A stretch of 19,587 nucleotides of DNA from Bacillota bacterium (GTDB lineage Bacteria; Bacillota; Clostridia; Tissierellales; Peptoniphilaceae): NCBI GenBank assembly GCA_023443025.1, contig JAEZWM010000097.1, positions 1 through 19,587 on the forward strand. The letters are read 5' to 3'. Positions within the stretch are counted from its first letter, which is position 1; each line of letters opens with the position of its first letter. The notes under the pieces are model-generated. The model was not told the origin of the DNA. It did not search any database and saw nothing but the letters and a program-made list of their open reading frames with translations. A program made the position numbers and the translations under genes. Shown one piece after another: positions 7,516 to 15,303 of this stretch.

Positions 7516-8193
7516 CTGATACAATTTAAAAATGTTAGTAAGAAGTATACTAAAGGAATAGATGCACTTGATGATGTTTCATTTACAATTGAAGACGGAG
7601 AGTTCGTCTTTTTAATTGGACCTTCAGGTGCCGGAAAAACAACGATTATTAAACTCATATTAAAAGAAGAAGATCCCACTTCCGGTAAGATTATACTTAA
7701 TAATAAGGATATCAGCTACTTAAGAGCTAGAAGAATTCCTGCTATTAGACGGGATATAGGAGTTGTTTTTCAAGATTTTAGATTACTTGAAGATAGAAAT
7801 GTATATAAAAATGTTAAATTTGCACTGGATATACTCGGTGTTTCAAATAAAGAATCAAAAAAATCCATAAAAAGAGTTTTGGATTTAGTTAATTTAAGTG
7901 ATAGGGAAAAATCTTATCCACTTCAACTCTCAGGAGGAGAGCAGCAAAGAGTATCCATGGCAAGAGCCATGGTAAACAATCCAAAGATTCTAATAGCTGA
8001 CGAGCCAACCGGAAACCTCGATCCTGAAACATCTTGGGAGATTATGGATTCTTTAATAAAGATAAATGAAGCCGGTACTACTGTAATAATGGTTACTCAT
8101 TCAAATGAAATTGTAGATAAGCTCAAAAAAAGAGTAATTCATCTCGAAAAAGGAAAAATAATTAGAGATGAGAAAGAAGGTACTTATCTATGA
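7516..8193 (+). CDS. ftsE: Cell division ABC ATPase FtsE (apparent CTG start)
   Basis: A 225-aa ABC ATPase that pairs with FtsX to control a peptidoglycan hydrolase across the membrane. Walker A is GPSGAGKT (35-42), the Q-loop VVFQDF (84-89), signature LSGGEQQ (138-144), Walker B ILIADEPTGNLD (158-169) and H-loop H195. These match FtsE closely, including TGNLDPETSWE. The full-length frame opens right after a TGA at 7507, and contains no ATG, GTG or TTG before conserved residues. The only candidate is CTG at 7516, placed exactly where family members have Met (MIQFKNV), with AGGTGAT (7504-7510) 5 nt upstream. A scan limited to ATG/GTG/TTG starts would miss the first half of the gene. It overlaps ftsX by 4 nt (ATGA). 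Confidence 0.93.
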   Translation: MIQFKNVSKKYTKGIDALDDVSFTIEDGEFVFLIGPSGAGKTTIIKLILKEEDPTSGKIILNNKDISYLRARRIPAIRRDIGVVFQDFRLLEDRNVYKNVKFALDILGVSNKESKKSIKRVLDLVNLSDREKSYPLQLSGGEQQRVSMARAMVNNPKILIADEPTGNLDPETSWEIMDSLIKINEAGTTVIMVTHSNEIVDKLKKRVIHLEKGKIIRDEKEGTYL

Positions 8194-9092
8194 AAAAAAT
8201 TAGAAAGTTTTTTACCGTTATTAAAACAGGATTATCCGGTGTTTGGAAGAACAAATCTATGGGTTTTGCATCCATAGTGTCAATAGCAGCTGTATCTATT
8301 ATTTTAGGAATAGTACTTATTACAGCTTTAACTATGAACATGCTCCTTAGCGACATCCAAACCAAAGTAGATGAGGTTGAAATCTATGTAAAGGATGAGC
8401 TTTCGGAAGAACGTGTAGAAGAGATTAGAAATGAACTTAGTTCCTTAAATGGAATTAAAGATATAAGATATAAAAATAAAGAAGATGCGCTTGAAGAAAT
8501 GAAAAAAGTATGGGGCGAGGATGCCTATATACTTGAAGGCTTAGAAGCAGACAATCCACTAGAAAGGTCCTTTCTAGTTTCGGTTGAGAACATTGAGGAT
8601 TCACATCGTATAGTAGAACATGGGAAATCTATTGACGGTGTAAGTAATGTGGTGTATTATCAAGATGCTGTAGATAAATTAATTAAAATTGCAAACTATG
8701 TAAGAGTTGGTGGACTTATCGTAGTTCTTATACTTATAGTTATCTCAATTCTGGTTATATCAAATACGGTTAAGTTAACCGTTATAGCTAGAAAAAGAGA
8801 GATCGAAGTTATGAAATACGTAGGTGCATCAAATGGAATGATAAGTGGACCATTTATGATTGAAGGGATTATTTTTGGCTTAATTGGTGCACTGGTTGCT
8901 TTCCTGGTGATAAGTTATTCTTATATTTTTGTCTATGAGAGATTTAACGAAAGAATTTATACACTGATATCAAGCAACCTTATATCACCACCGGTGCTTA
9001 GAACCGACTTGTTAATAATATTTTGTACTCTGGGTGTAGTAATTGGAACCGTTGGCTCGGTATTTTCACTCAAGAAGTATCTCAGAGTATAA
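8190..9092 (+). CDS. ftsX: Cell division permease-like protein FtsX
   Basis: A 300-aa membrane protein with the FtsX layout: short cytoplasmic N-terminus, TM1 (about 24-48), an extracytoplasmic domain (about 50-165) that contacts the hydrolase partner, TM2 (about 172-195), a cytoplasmic loop with the conserved ARKREIEVMKYVGAS coupling motif, TM3 (about 215-245), and TM4 (about 272-292). It transmits ATP hydrolysis by FtsE to the outside of the cell. The start ATG overlaps the ftsE stop, and the secreted coiled-coil hydrolase begins 19 nt after its end, a classical FtsEX-plus-effector arrangement. Confidence 0.95.
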   Translation: MKKIRKFFTVIKTGLSGVWKNKSMGFASIVSIAAVSIILGIVLITALTMNMLLSDIQTKVDEVEIYVKDELSEERVEEIRNELSSLNGIKDIRYKNKEDALEEMKKVWGEDAYILEGLEADNPLERSFLVSVENIEDSHRIVEHGKSIDGVSNVVYYQDAVDKLIKIANYVRVGGLIVVLILIVISILVISNTVKLTVIARKREIEVMKYVGASNGMISGPFMIEGIIFGLIGALVAFLVISYSYIFVYERFNERIYTLISSNLISPPVLRTDLLIIFCTLGVVIGTVGSVFSLKKYLRV

Positions 9093-9111
9093 GGGATGGA
9101 GGACAAATGAA

Positions 9112-10578
9112 TTGAAGTTTTTTAATAGAAAGAAGGCAATAGCTTTAGCTTTGGCCGGCTCGATACTGCTATCAGGAGGGGTGCATGTATTCGCAACCGA
9201 ACTTGAGCAGATCGAGGAAAAACAAGGCGAAATCTCAAATGCCAATCAATTAATACAAAATCAAAGATATGAAATAGAAAGAGCAAATGCAGACTTAGAA
9301 TATGCTTTTAGTCAACTTGATGTATTAAGCGGACAAATCTCTGAATTAAGAGGAGAGATTGAAGCACTACAAGCAGAAATAGATGCACTTGAAGCTTCTA
9401 TACTTGAGAATGAAAAGAAAAAGACTGAGCTTGAACTCAAACTAAACGAACAAATTGATGTGTTCAAAAAACGTCTTGATGTAATGTATAAGAACAGAAA
9501 TAGCGGATACATATCTGTACTGTTATCATCTGATAATGTCGATGACTTCTTATCAAAGCTTACAACTATGAAAGCTGTAGCTGATTACGACAAAAATCTT
9601 ATAGAAGAAATGAAGGAAACCAAAAAAGAGCTCGATGTGGTAATAGTTAATCTAAAAGGTGAAAAAGCTACACGTGACGCCTTAATGGATAACTACAAAG
9701 TTAAAGAAGCTCAATTAATGGACTCCATAAATGATCAAAAAGATATTATAGCAATTATTCAAAATAATAAAGATCTGGCAGCTAACGAAATTTCCAGATT
9801 AGAAAATTTCGTAGCTGATTTAAATAGTCAGATTTCAGAACTTCAAGTTCAGCTACAAGAAAGACTTGACAGAGAAGCTGAAGAAGCAAGACTTAGAGCA
9901 GAAGCTGAAGCAAGAGAAAGAGAAGCAGCAGAAGCTGCAGCTGCAGCTGAAAGAGAAAGACTGGCTAATAGTGCAGCAACAACAGAAGCACTTGTAAGTG
10001 AAACTGCAGGACTTTCATCAGTTGACACTTCCGGAAGAAACTATGTTCCGGATGCAAACTTCAGACCTTTTGACGGCAATATCGTATACTACAATCAAAG
10101 GGAAGAGCCTTGGGGAAGTGCAGCATACGGTAATGGATGGCTAGGTACAATTGCAGCTAATGGGTGCGGCCCTACTTCGATGGCGATGGTCTTAAGTTCA
10201 ATGACGGATCAAAATGTAACACCTATTGAGATGGCAAACTATGCAACCAGAAATGGTCATGTAATGCCTGGTGATGGCGGTTCATATTGGTCACTGTTCC
10301 CGGGTGCAGCAAGCACATATGGATTAAGCTGTACACAAACAACTTCAAGATCACAAATAATTGAAGCACTATCAAATGGAGCTCTAGTAATTGCGAGTCA
10401 AAACAATGCTCTAGGCAACTACTGGACATATGGCGGACACTTTATTGTACTAACCGGAATAACAGAAAGCGGAAATATAACTGTTGCAGATCCTTGGTCA
10501 AGAGGACATTCCGCAGTAAGTCACACACAAGATCAAGTATTTATACCTATGAGATCCGCTTGGATTATTACACAATAA
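9112..10578 (+). CDS. Secreted coiled-coil protein with C39-like cysteine peptidase domain; putative FtsEX-controlled cell-wall hydrolase
   Basis: A 488-aa exported protein. Residues 1-28 form a signal peptide (basic start, hydrophobic core, VFA cleavage site). Residues ~29-290 are a long two-part coiled coil like CwlO, PcsB and EnvC, which docks on FtsX; the end is an Ala/Glu/Arg-rich stretch. Residues ~315-488 form a papain-like C39-family domain: NGCGPTSMAMV with C352, GGHFIVLTGI with H443 and ADPW with D460 as the likely triad. Known FtsEX effectors instead carry NlpC/P60, CHAP or LytM domains, so this catalytic module is unusual. TTG at 9112 is chosen because GGATGGAGG (9094-9102) precedes it and it begins the signal peptide exactly; an upstream ATG at 9043 would lie inside ftsX. 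Peptidoglycan as substrate is inferred from context. Confidence 0.85.
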   Translation: MKFFNRKKAIALALAGSILLSGGVHVFATELEQIEEKQGEISNANQLIQNQRYEIERANADLEYAFSQLDVLSGQISELRGEIEALQAEIDALEASILENEKKKTELELKLNEQIDVFKKRLDVMYKNRNSGYISVLLSSDNVDDFLSKLTTMKAVADYDKNLIEEMKETKKELDVVIVNLKGEKATRDALMDNYKVKEAQLMDSINDQKDIIAIIQNNKDLAANEISRLENFVADLNSQISELQVQLQERLDREAEEARLRAEAEAREREAAEAAAAAERERLANSAATTEALVSETAGLSSVDTSGRNYVPDANFRPFDGNIVYYNQREEPWGSAAYGNGWLGTIAANGCGPTSMAMVLSSMTDQNVTPIEMANYATRNGHVMPGDGGSYWSLFPGAASTYGLSCTQTTSRSQIIEALSNGALVIASQNNALGNYWTYGGHFIVLTGITESGNITVADPWSRGHSAVSHTQDQVFIPMRSAWIITQ

Positions 10579-10580
10579 TT

Positions 10581-10604
10581 AAACTGCCGCAAGGCAGTTT
10601 TTTT
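10581..10604 (+). terminator. Intrinsic terminator after the hydrolase gene
   Basis: Stem AAACTGCC (10581-10588) / GGCAGTTT (10593-10600) with a GCAA tetraloop, followed by a T-run. Only 13 bp separate its end from the next ATG, so downstream genes may rely on read-through. Confidence 0.85.
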
Positions 10605-10617
10605 ATTACATGGGAGG

Positions 10618-11280
10618 ATGAGAAAAATAGAAAAAAGACCAATTATACATAGATGGATGATAATGGTTTTAACTTTTATGTCCGGATACGTAAATGTTGA
10701 AGGTATTATAGAATGTGGAGTCACACTTAGTCACTACTCAGGCAACTTTTCAAATATAGCTATAGGCTCTATACTGGGAGATTTAAAGAGGGTTCAACTC
10801 TTGGCTAGCTGTGTTATCCTATTTTTCACAGGTTCACTACTCATAGGAATGGTAAACCAAAGAGAGTTTAGAACTCCGAGAAATAGGTATAAATGGATAC
10901 TGGTCGTTCAAGGACTAGTGTTAATAATAGTATATAACAGATTTAATAATATACTTCCATATCTATTGGCGTTTTATATGGGTATACAAAATGGGGCATT
11001 TGCGATGTACAAGGGTATTAGAGTGAGATTTACACACATGACGGGATACTTAACAGAAGCTGCACTGGAGTTGGCTGCTATTCTTAGAAGAAAGGCTTCT
11101 TCAGAAAGATTTATTTTTTATCTTTTTAGTATATTTAGCTTTGTATGTGGTGGTATAATAGCAGCTATTATTGAGATTTATAACCATGATATACTTATTC
11201 CGCTTTCGTCGTTTTTATATCTAATAGTTGCGTATGGTCTACATAGAACAACCAGAATTGGTTATGAATCACAAATATAA
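10618..11280 (+). CDS. DUF1275 (YoaK family) membrane protein
   Basis: A 220-aa integral membrane protein with about six hydrophobic segments. Family marks are LTFMSGYVNVEGI near the N-terminus, LSHYSGNFSNIAIG (the 'shmTGN' motif), FYMGIQNGAFAMY, and RFTHMTGYLTE. The family's molecular function is not established. The start is unclear: GGGAGG (10612-10617) abuts the ATG at 10618 with no spacing. Other in-frame options are a rare ATA at 10627 or ATGs at 10657 and 10663, which would remove the basic N-terminal residues. There is no room for a promoter between the preceding terminator and this gene. It is followed after 11 bp by the Crp/Fnr regulator, whose ribosome binding site overlaps its stop, suggesting co-transcription. 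Confidence 0.82.
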   Translation: MRKIEKRPIIHRWMIMVLTFMSGYVNVEGIIECGVTLSHYSGNFSNIAIGSILGDLKRVQLLASCVILFFTGSLLIGMVNQREFRTPRNRYKWILVVQGLVLIIVYNRFNNILPYLLAFYMGIQNGAFAMYKGIRVRFTHMTGYLTEAALELAAILRRKASSERFIFYLFSIFSFVCGGIIAAIIEIYNHDILIPLSSFLYLIVAYGLHRTTRIGYESQI

Positions 11281-11291
11281 AGGAGACAAAG

Positions 11292-11996
11292 ATGCAAAAC
11301 AACTGTAATGCTGAAGGATGCACTTGTTGTTCGAGGCTATGTACAGCTGATGTAAAGCTATTCTCAAGTCTTGATTATGAAGATCAAGCTGCGCTGGCAA
11401 GTACATCCATTCATACCGACTATAAAAAAGGAAGCACCATTGTCCACGAAGGGGATGTCGCTGATAGTATAAGGATAATAAGATCAGGAAAAGTTAAATT
11501 GAATAGTTATGATCCGGATGGCAAGGAATATATATTGGATATATTATCTAAGGGTGACAGCATAGGAGAAAATTTATTCTTAGATAGATCTATTTTCCAG
11601 TACAATATAACCTGTTTAAGCAGCGTTGGTATTTGTGAGATAAGTAGAGAAAGCTTTGTAAAACTTTTGTCTGAAAGACCTGAAGCAAGTATAAACCTTA
11701 TCGTATCACTGAGTAGAAAATTAAGTGAAACAAATGAATTAGTACACATACTCTCTGAGAACAATGCTACAAAAAGACTTGCAGCCTTTTTACTCCATAG
11801 AAAAAGTAGGTTAATGGACGAGGAAATAGAACTAACAGTAGATGATATTGCAGCAAGTATAAATCTTAGAAGAGAAACTATAAGTAGAAAAATTAGCGAG
11901 CTTCAAAGTTTAGGATTGATTAGAAGATCAGGGAAAAGTAAAATTATTATACCTAATAAAAACAATTTACTTGATTATTTGGATGAAATTGATTAG
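11292..11996 (+). CDS. Crp/Fnr-family transcription regulator with cysteine-rich N-terminus
   Basis: A 234-aa regulator. Residues 1-20 hold five cysteines (C5, C10, C12, C13, C17), reminiscent of the Fe-S cluster ligands of FNR-type oxygen/NO sensors. Residues ~24-140 are the cyclic-nucleotide-binding-like beta barrel, ~140-160 the dimer helix, and ~165-230 the winged helix. The recognition helix reads LRRETISRKI; the E-x-x-S-R pattern is that of FNR proteins that read TTGA half-sites, not CRP (TGTGA). An excellent site AAAGGAG precedes the ATG by 6 nt. Immediately downstream lies a TTGAT-N4-GTCAA palindrome followed by RIC and flavodiiron genes, so it likely controls oxygen/NO defence. Whether a cluster binds is inferred. 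Confidence 0.9.
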   Translation: MQNNCNAEGCTCCSRLCTADVKLFSSLDYEDQAALASTSIHTDYKKGSTIVHEGDVADSIRIIRSGKVKLNSYDPDGKEYILDILSKGDSIGENLFLDRSIFQYNITCLSSVGICEISRESFVKLLSERPEASINLIVSLSRKLSETNELVHILSENNATKRLAAFLLHRKSRLMDEEIELTVDDIAASINLRRETISRKISELQSLGLIRRSGKSKIIIPNKNNLLDYLDEID

Positions 11997-12027
11997 AACA
12001 TTGATTTAAGTCAATGTTCTTTTTTTT
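11995..12027 (+). terminator. Terminator hairpin after the Crp/Fnr gene
   Basis: Ten-bp stem AGAACATTGA (11995-12004) / TCAATGTTCT (12011-12020), loop TTTAAG, then seven or more T's. The left arm begins within the stop codon of the regulator gene. Confidence 0.8.
12001..12014. promoter_or_regulatory. Putative FNR-type operator, inside the terminator hairpin
   Basis: TTGAT-TTAA-GTCAA matches the FNR/HcpR-type palindrome (TTGA-N6-TCAA). It is centred about 40 bp before the predicted start point of the RIC gene, the class II activator position. The upstream regulator has the matching ETISR recognition helix. Because the same bases form the terminator stem, the palindrome alone is not proof. Confidence 0.5.
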
Positions 12028-12034
12028 ATTTCAT

Positions 12035-12040
12035 TATAAA
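12035..12040 (+). promoter_or_regulatory. -10 box for the RIC-flavodiiron operon
   Basis: TATAAA with a non-consensus -35 region (CAATGT, 12012-12017), as expected for a promoter that needs an activator bound at the adjacent palindrome. Confidence 0.45.
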
Positions 12041-12072
12041 ATAATAATAACAAAATAATTGGAGGGATCAAT

Positions 12073-12717
12073 ATGATTACAAAAGAAATGACTATTGCTG
12101 ACGCAATTAAAAATAAACCTGATATAGTTTCGATTCTATCCGATACCGGAATTGATTTTTGCTGTGGAGGACATAGACCATTAGAAGAGGCCCTCAATGA
12201 AAAAAATCTGGATATAAGTTCTTATTTAAGAATACTTAACGCTCATGAAAAAGCTGAGGAAAAAACTCTTGAATCCGCACTACATTTAGATAAAGGCGAA
12301 TTGATAGAATACATTATAGACCATCATCACAAATACGAACTCGAACTCTTAGATAAAATTGACGATTATCTTAAAACACTCATCAATGTCCACTACAATA
12401 CACATGGAGATGAATTGACAGATATATATGGCTTGTTTTTAAAGATTAAAGCTGACTTAGTACCTCACTTTTATGAAGAAGAGAAAAAATATTTTCCTCC
12501 TTTTGCTGCAGGGGAAGATATGGATTTTGCAAAACTGATCGATGGACACGAAGATGTAGGAGAACTGCTACAAGAACTGGAAAGTATGACGAATTCATAC
12601 ACAGCACCCGAAGATGGATGTAAGACTTACGAGTACTGCTTTAAACTCATGGAAGATTTACAAAACGACATCCATAAACATATATTCTTAGAAAATAGCG
12701 TATTATTCATTAAATAA
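12073..12717 (+). CDS. ric: RIC/ScdA-type iron-sulfur cluster repair di-iron protein
   Basis: A 214-aa cytoplasmic protein of the YtfE/ScdA/NorA family that helps repair iron-sulfur clusters after NO or oxidative damage. Residues 1-60 are the ScdA N-terminal domain with DFCCGG (C30, C31). The rest is a hemerythrin-like four-helix bundle; ligand candidates in order are H84 to H86, H107 or H111, H132, E136 (in PHFYEEEKKYFPPF), H159, H203 and E207, matching the spacing of E. coli YtfE. Length is normal. GGAGGG lies 7 nt before the ATG. It follows the FNR-type site and precedes the flavodiiron gene by 25 bp, so the two are probably one operon for NO/oxygen defence. Confidence 0.93.
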   Translation: MITKEMTIADAIKNKPDIVSILSDTGIDFCCGGHRPLEEALNEKNLDISSYLRILNAHEKAEEKTLESALHLDKGELIEYIIDHHHKYELELLDKIDDYLKTLINVHYNTHGDELTDIYGLFLKIKADLVPHFYEEEKKYFPPFAAGEDMDFAKLIDGHEDVGELLQELESMTNSYTAPEDGCKTYEYCFKLMEDLQNDIHKHIFLENSVLFIK

Positions 12718-12742
12718 TATTAATTAAAAGGGAGGCAACAAA

Positions 12743-13930
12743 ATGAAAAAACATATAAAAAACAATGTAGACTGGATAGGTTATATTGACTGGGATCTTA
12801 AAAGTTTTCATGGCGATGATTATTCCATAATCAACGGTTCATCACAAAACGCATACTTAGTTAGAGAAGGGAAAAATGTATTGATAGACACTGTATGGCT
12901 ACCAAATAGATTTGAGTTTATTGAGAATCTAAAGACAGAGATAGACTTAGAGGATATAGACTATATAATCATCAACCATGGAGAAGTTGACCACTCAGGA
13001 GCTATTGTAGACTTAATGAAACTAATCCCTGACACGCCAATCTACTGTACTGCAAATGCCGTAAAGAGTTTAGAAGGACAATATGGTAAACATGATTGGA
13101 ATTTCAATATCGTTAAAACAGGTGATAGTTTAGATATTGGAAATGGCAAACAGTTAATCTTCGTAGAGATGAAAATGCTTCACTGGCCTGACAGTATGGC
13201 AGTTTACATGACAGGAGACAATATACTATTCTCAAATGATGCATTCGGACAACACTTTGCAGTAGAAGAATTATTTAATGATAAAGCAGATAAATGTCTA
13301 TTGGATAAGGAAGCTATGAAATACTATGCAAATATCCTAAATCCGTTCTCGATGCTGGTTGCAAAGAAAATAGAAGAAGTAGTAGGGCTTGGAGTACCTA
13401 TCGATATAATTGCACCAAGTCATGGAGCTATATGGAGAGACAATCCACTACAAATCGTAGAAAAGTATGCAAAGTGGGCTGATGGTTATCAGGAAGATCA
13501 AGTAACAATCGTCTATGACACCATGTGGGAAGGAACGGCAAAGATAGCCTACAATATTGCAAGAGAAGTATCCGTACAAAGTCCTGAGACTGTAGTTAAA
13601 GTGTTTAATATTTCTACCAGTGACAAAAATGAAATTATGACTGAGGTATTTAAATCAAGGGCGATTGCAGTAGGTTCACCTACTGTTGGAAATGATATTC
13701 TATCAAGTGTTGACGGTTGGCTTCACTTCCTAAAATCACTGAAATTTAAAAACAAAAAGGCGGCTTCATTCGGATGTTATGGATGGAGTGGGGAAGGACC
13801 TAAGGTGTTAGCGGAAAGACTTGCTGATGCAGGGTTTGAAGTTATTGAAAATCAAGTTAGATCACTGTGGAATACCGAAGTAGATAATCATGAAATGATT
13901 AGTGAACTTGTTACAAACTTAATCAATTAG
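12743..13930 (+). CDS. fprA: Flavodiiron protein (FprA family; O2 and/or NO reductase)
   Basis: A 395-aa type A flavodiiron protein that reduces O2 to water and/or NO to N2O in the cytoplasm of anaerobes, fed by rubredoxin or F420H2-type donors. The metallo-beta-lactamase-like half holds all di-iron ligands: H79, E81, D83, H84 in NHGEVDHSG, H147 in LHWPDSM, D166 in SNDAFGQH and H227 in SHGAIW. Residues ~255-395 are the flavodoxin domain with FMN-binding YDTMWEGTAK, SPTVGNDIL and FGCYGWSGEG. There is no C-terminal rubredoxin or reductase extension. GGGAGG lies 8 nt before the ATG. Only 25 bp separate it from RIC and no promoter is visible there, so the two genes should be co-expressed. Confidence 0.95.
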   Translation: MKKHIKNNVDWIGYIDWDLKSFHGDDYSIINGSSQNAYLVREGKNVLIDTVWLPNRFEFIENLKTEIDLEDIDYIIINHGEVDHSGAIVDLMKLIPDTPIYCTANAVKSLEGQYGKHDWNFNIVKTGDSLDIGNGKQLIFVEMKMLHWPDSMAVYMTGDNILFSNDAFGQHFAVEELFNDKADKCLLDKEAMKYYANILNPFSMLVAKKIEEVVGLGVPIDIIAPSHGAIWRDNPLQIVEKYAKWADGYQEDQVTIVYDTMWEGTAKIAYNIAREVSVQSPETVVKVFNISTSDKNEIMTEVFKSRAIAVGSPTVGNDILSSVDGWLHFLKSLKFKNKKAASFGCYGWSGEGPKVLAERLADAGFEVIENQVRSLWNTEVDNHEMISELVTNLIN

Positions 13931-13962
13931 TAAGTTGTATAATGAGATAAATACTCAGAATC

Positions 13963-14013
13963 AAAAAAGATTGGCAGCATAGAAGTCCCCCTTCAAAGCT
14001 GCCAATCTTTTTT
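13963..14013. terminator. Bidirectional terminator between fprA and the ABC operon
   Basis: A perfect 16-bp stem (13963-13978 and 13998-14013, core GATTGGCAGC) flanked by A6/T6 tracts, with a 19-nt loop. It serves both converging operons and overlaps the stop codon of the leftward permease gene by two bases. Confidence 0.92.
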
Positions 14014-14677
14014 ATTGCAGTGAATTTTTAAAACGCCTAACTAAAACTAAATAACTTAGAATAATAGATAATAAACCAATAGCAAATATTGTAAATGTAA
14101 ATACATTGCCCTCAATTAGAGTCAACAAAGTATTGGTATTCATACTCGAGAAATATGACATAATGATTAATATAAACAATACCATCATCACCGTTCTAGC
14201 GAATTGTTTAATTAAAATATTCTCTGTGAAAATGCTATAAAAATCGATGCTTAAAGTAGTTAGATAAATACCTAAAAGTATAATATATATCTTAAAGTTA
14301 AATAACTGACCGGATAATAGATATATTATGATTGAACCTATAATAGGAACAGCGGTCCATAAAAGTAAAAATAATATATTGGTAAAAAACTTTGCCTTCA
14401 CAATCTCATCCAATCTAACGGGCAGTGACCTCGAAAACTTTAAATTTTCCTCATTCTCAAGCTCTATATTATTTGCTCTAATAATAAACTCGAAGATGAA
14501 AAAATAATAAAAACTGTACTGCATGATGAGCGCCAGATAAATTGGCATAGGATCTTTACCCGCTAAAAGACTATTTGCATTGATGCCAATTATAACTGTA
14601 CTCAACAATATAAAGAATATATTAAAGTAGATATACAGCTTGTTTTTTATAAAATCTTTAATAACCAGGTTTTTCAT
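14012..14677 (-). CDS. ABC-2-type transporter membrane subunit (third of three)
   Basis: A 221-aa protein with about six hydrophobic helices (starting IYFNIFFILLSTVIIGI, LALIMQYSFYYFFIF, ILFLLLWTAVPIIG and others). The cytoplasmic segment FSRSLPVRLDEIVKAKF is typical of ABC-2 permeases, where it sits between TM2 and TM3 and contacts the ATPase. It is the last gene of the leftward operon; its ATG overlaps the preceding permease stop by 4 nt (ATGA). It probably forms the channel with the other membrane subunits. The substrate is unknown. Confidence 0.82.
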   Translation of the reverse strand: MKNLVIKDFIKNKLYIYFNIFFILLSTVIIGINANSLLAGKDPMPIYLALIMQYSFYYFFIFEFIIRANNIELENEENLKFSRSLPVRLDEIVKAKFFTNILFLLLWTAVPIIGSIIIYLLSGQLFNFKIYIILLGIYLTTLSIDFYSIFTENILIKQFARTVMMVLFILIIMSYFSSMNTNTLLTLIEGNVFTFTIFAIGLLSIILSYLVLVRRFKNSLQ

Positions 14678-15270
14678 GAGTTAACCTCCGTTCTTAAAAG
14701 GTAGGTTAGTAGGTATAGCATAAATACTGCAATAGGAGCATATAAAACTGTCTTTGGCAATGTATTGTTTTTGACAATAAAGTCAATGAAATAAGATAAA
14801 GTGTAAGCTAATGGCAATCCTAATGTGAATTTTATCGTATAGTATCTTCCATTAAGCGGTAATAAATAAGTAAGAATATTTCGTAATATTAATATTATAA
14901 ATAAAACATCAAAATACAGTGATAGTATATGGTACGGTTCTACTGAGATGCTTATAAATGGATTTATTGCAAAGACTATAAGTATATTTAAAACTACTGC
15001 AAATAGTATTGAAAATATATCCATAAAAACCATATATAATTTATTCTGAAATCTACTAATAGGTAGTGATAGGACTATTAATGGGTCATAAAGTTCTGTT
15101 GTACGTAAGTTAAAAAGAAAACTACAACTTAGTGCTGTGATAACAATTGACGGTCCTATACTTCTAAAAAAAAGAAGTGGCAATAGCGGCATCAATATTA
15201 TTACCAATCCTGCTTTAATAAAACCTTCTCGCCTAAGTAATTCTATATTTATAGCATGCAAATTTTTCAT
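14674..15270 (-). CDS. Small ABC-type membrane subunit (second of three)
   Basis: A 198-aa hydrophobic protein with about six predicted membrane segments. It carries ELYDPLIVLSLPISRFQNKLYM between TM2 and TM3, matching the SLP motif of its two neighbours, so it is probably a diverged ABC-2 permease. Its C-terminus (YLLTYLLRTEVNS) resembles that of the upstream subunit (YLLTFIIRPELKE), pointing to gene duplication. AGGAAGG lies 6 nt before the ATG; a 33-bp gap separates it from the upstream subunit. Function beyond a transporter subunit is not identified. Confidence 0.72.
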   Translation of the reverse strand: MKNLHAINIELLRREGFIKAGLVIILMPLLPLLFFRSIGPSIVITALSCSFLFNLRTTELYDPLIVLSLPISRFQNKLYMVFMDIFSILFAVVLNILIVFAINPFISISVEPYHILSLYFDVLFIILILRNILTYLLPLNGRYYTIKFTLGLPLAYTLSYFIDFIVKNNTLPKTVLYAPIAVFMLYLLTYLLRTEVNS

Positions 15271-15303
15271 TAAACCTTCCTTTCTTTTATCATAATAAGT
15301 AGA

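Noticed and set aside
7879..8193. Short ATP-binding frame that could suggest a truncated or frameshifted ftsE
   Set aside because: The same frame is open back to 7510 and encodes a full Walker A and N-terminus from a CTG start, so the gene is complete.
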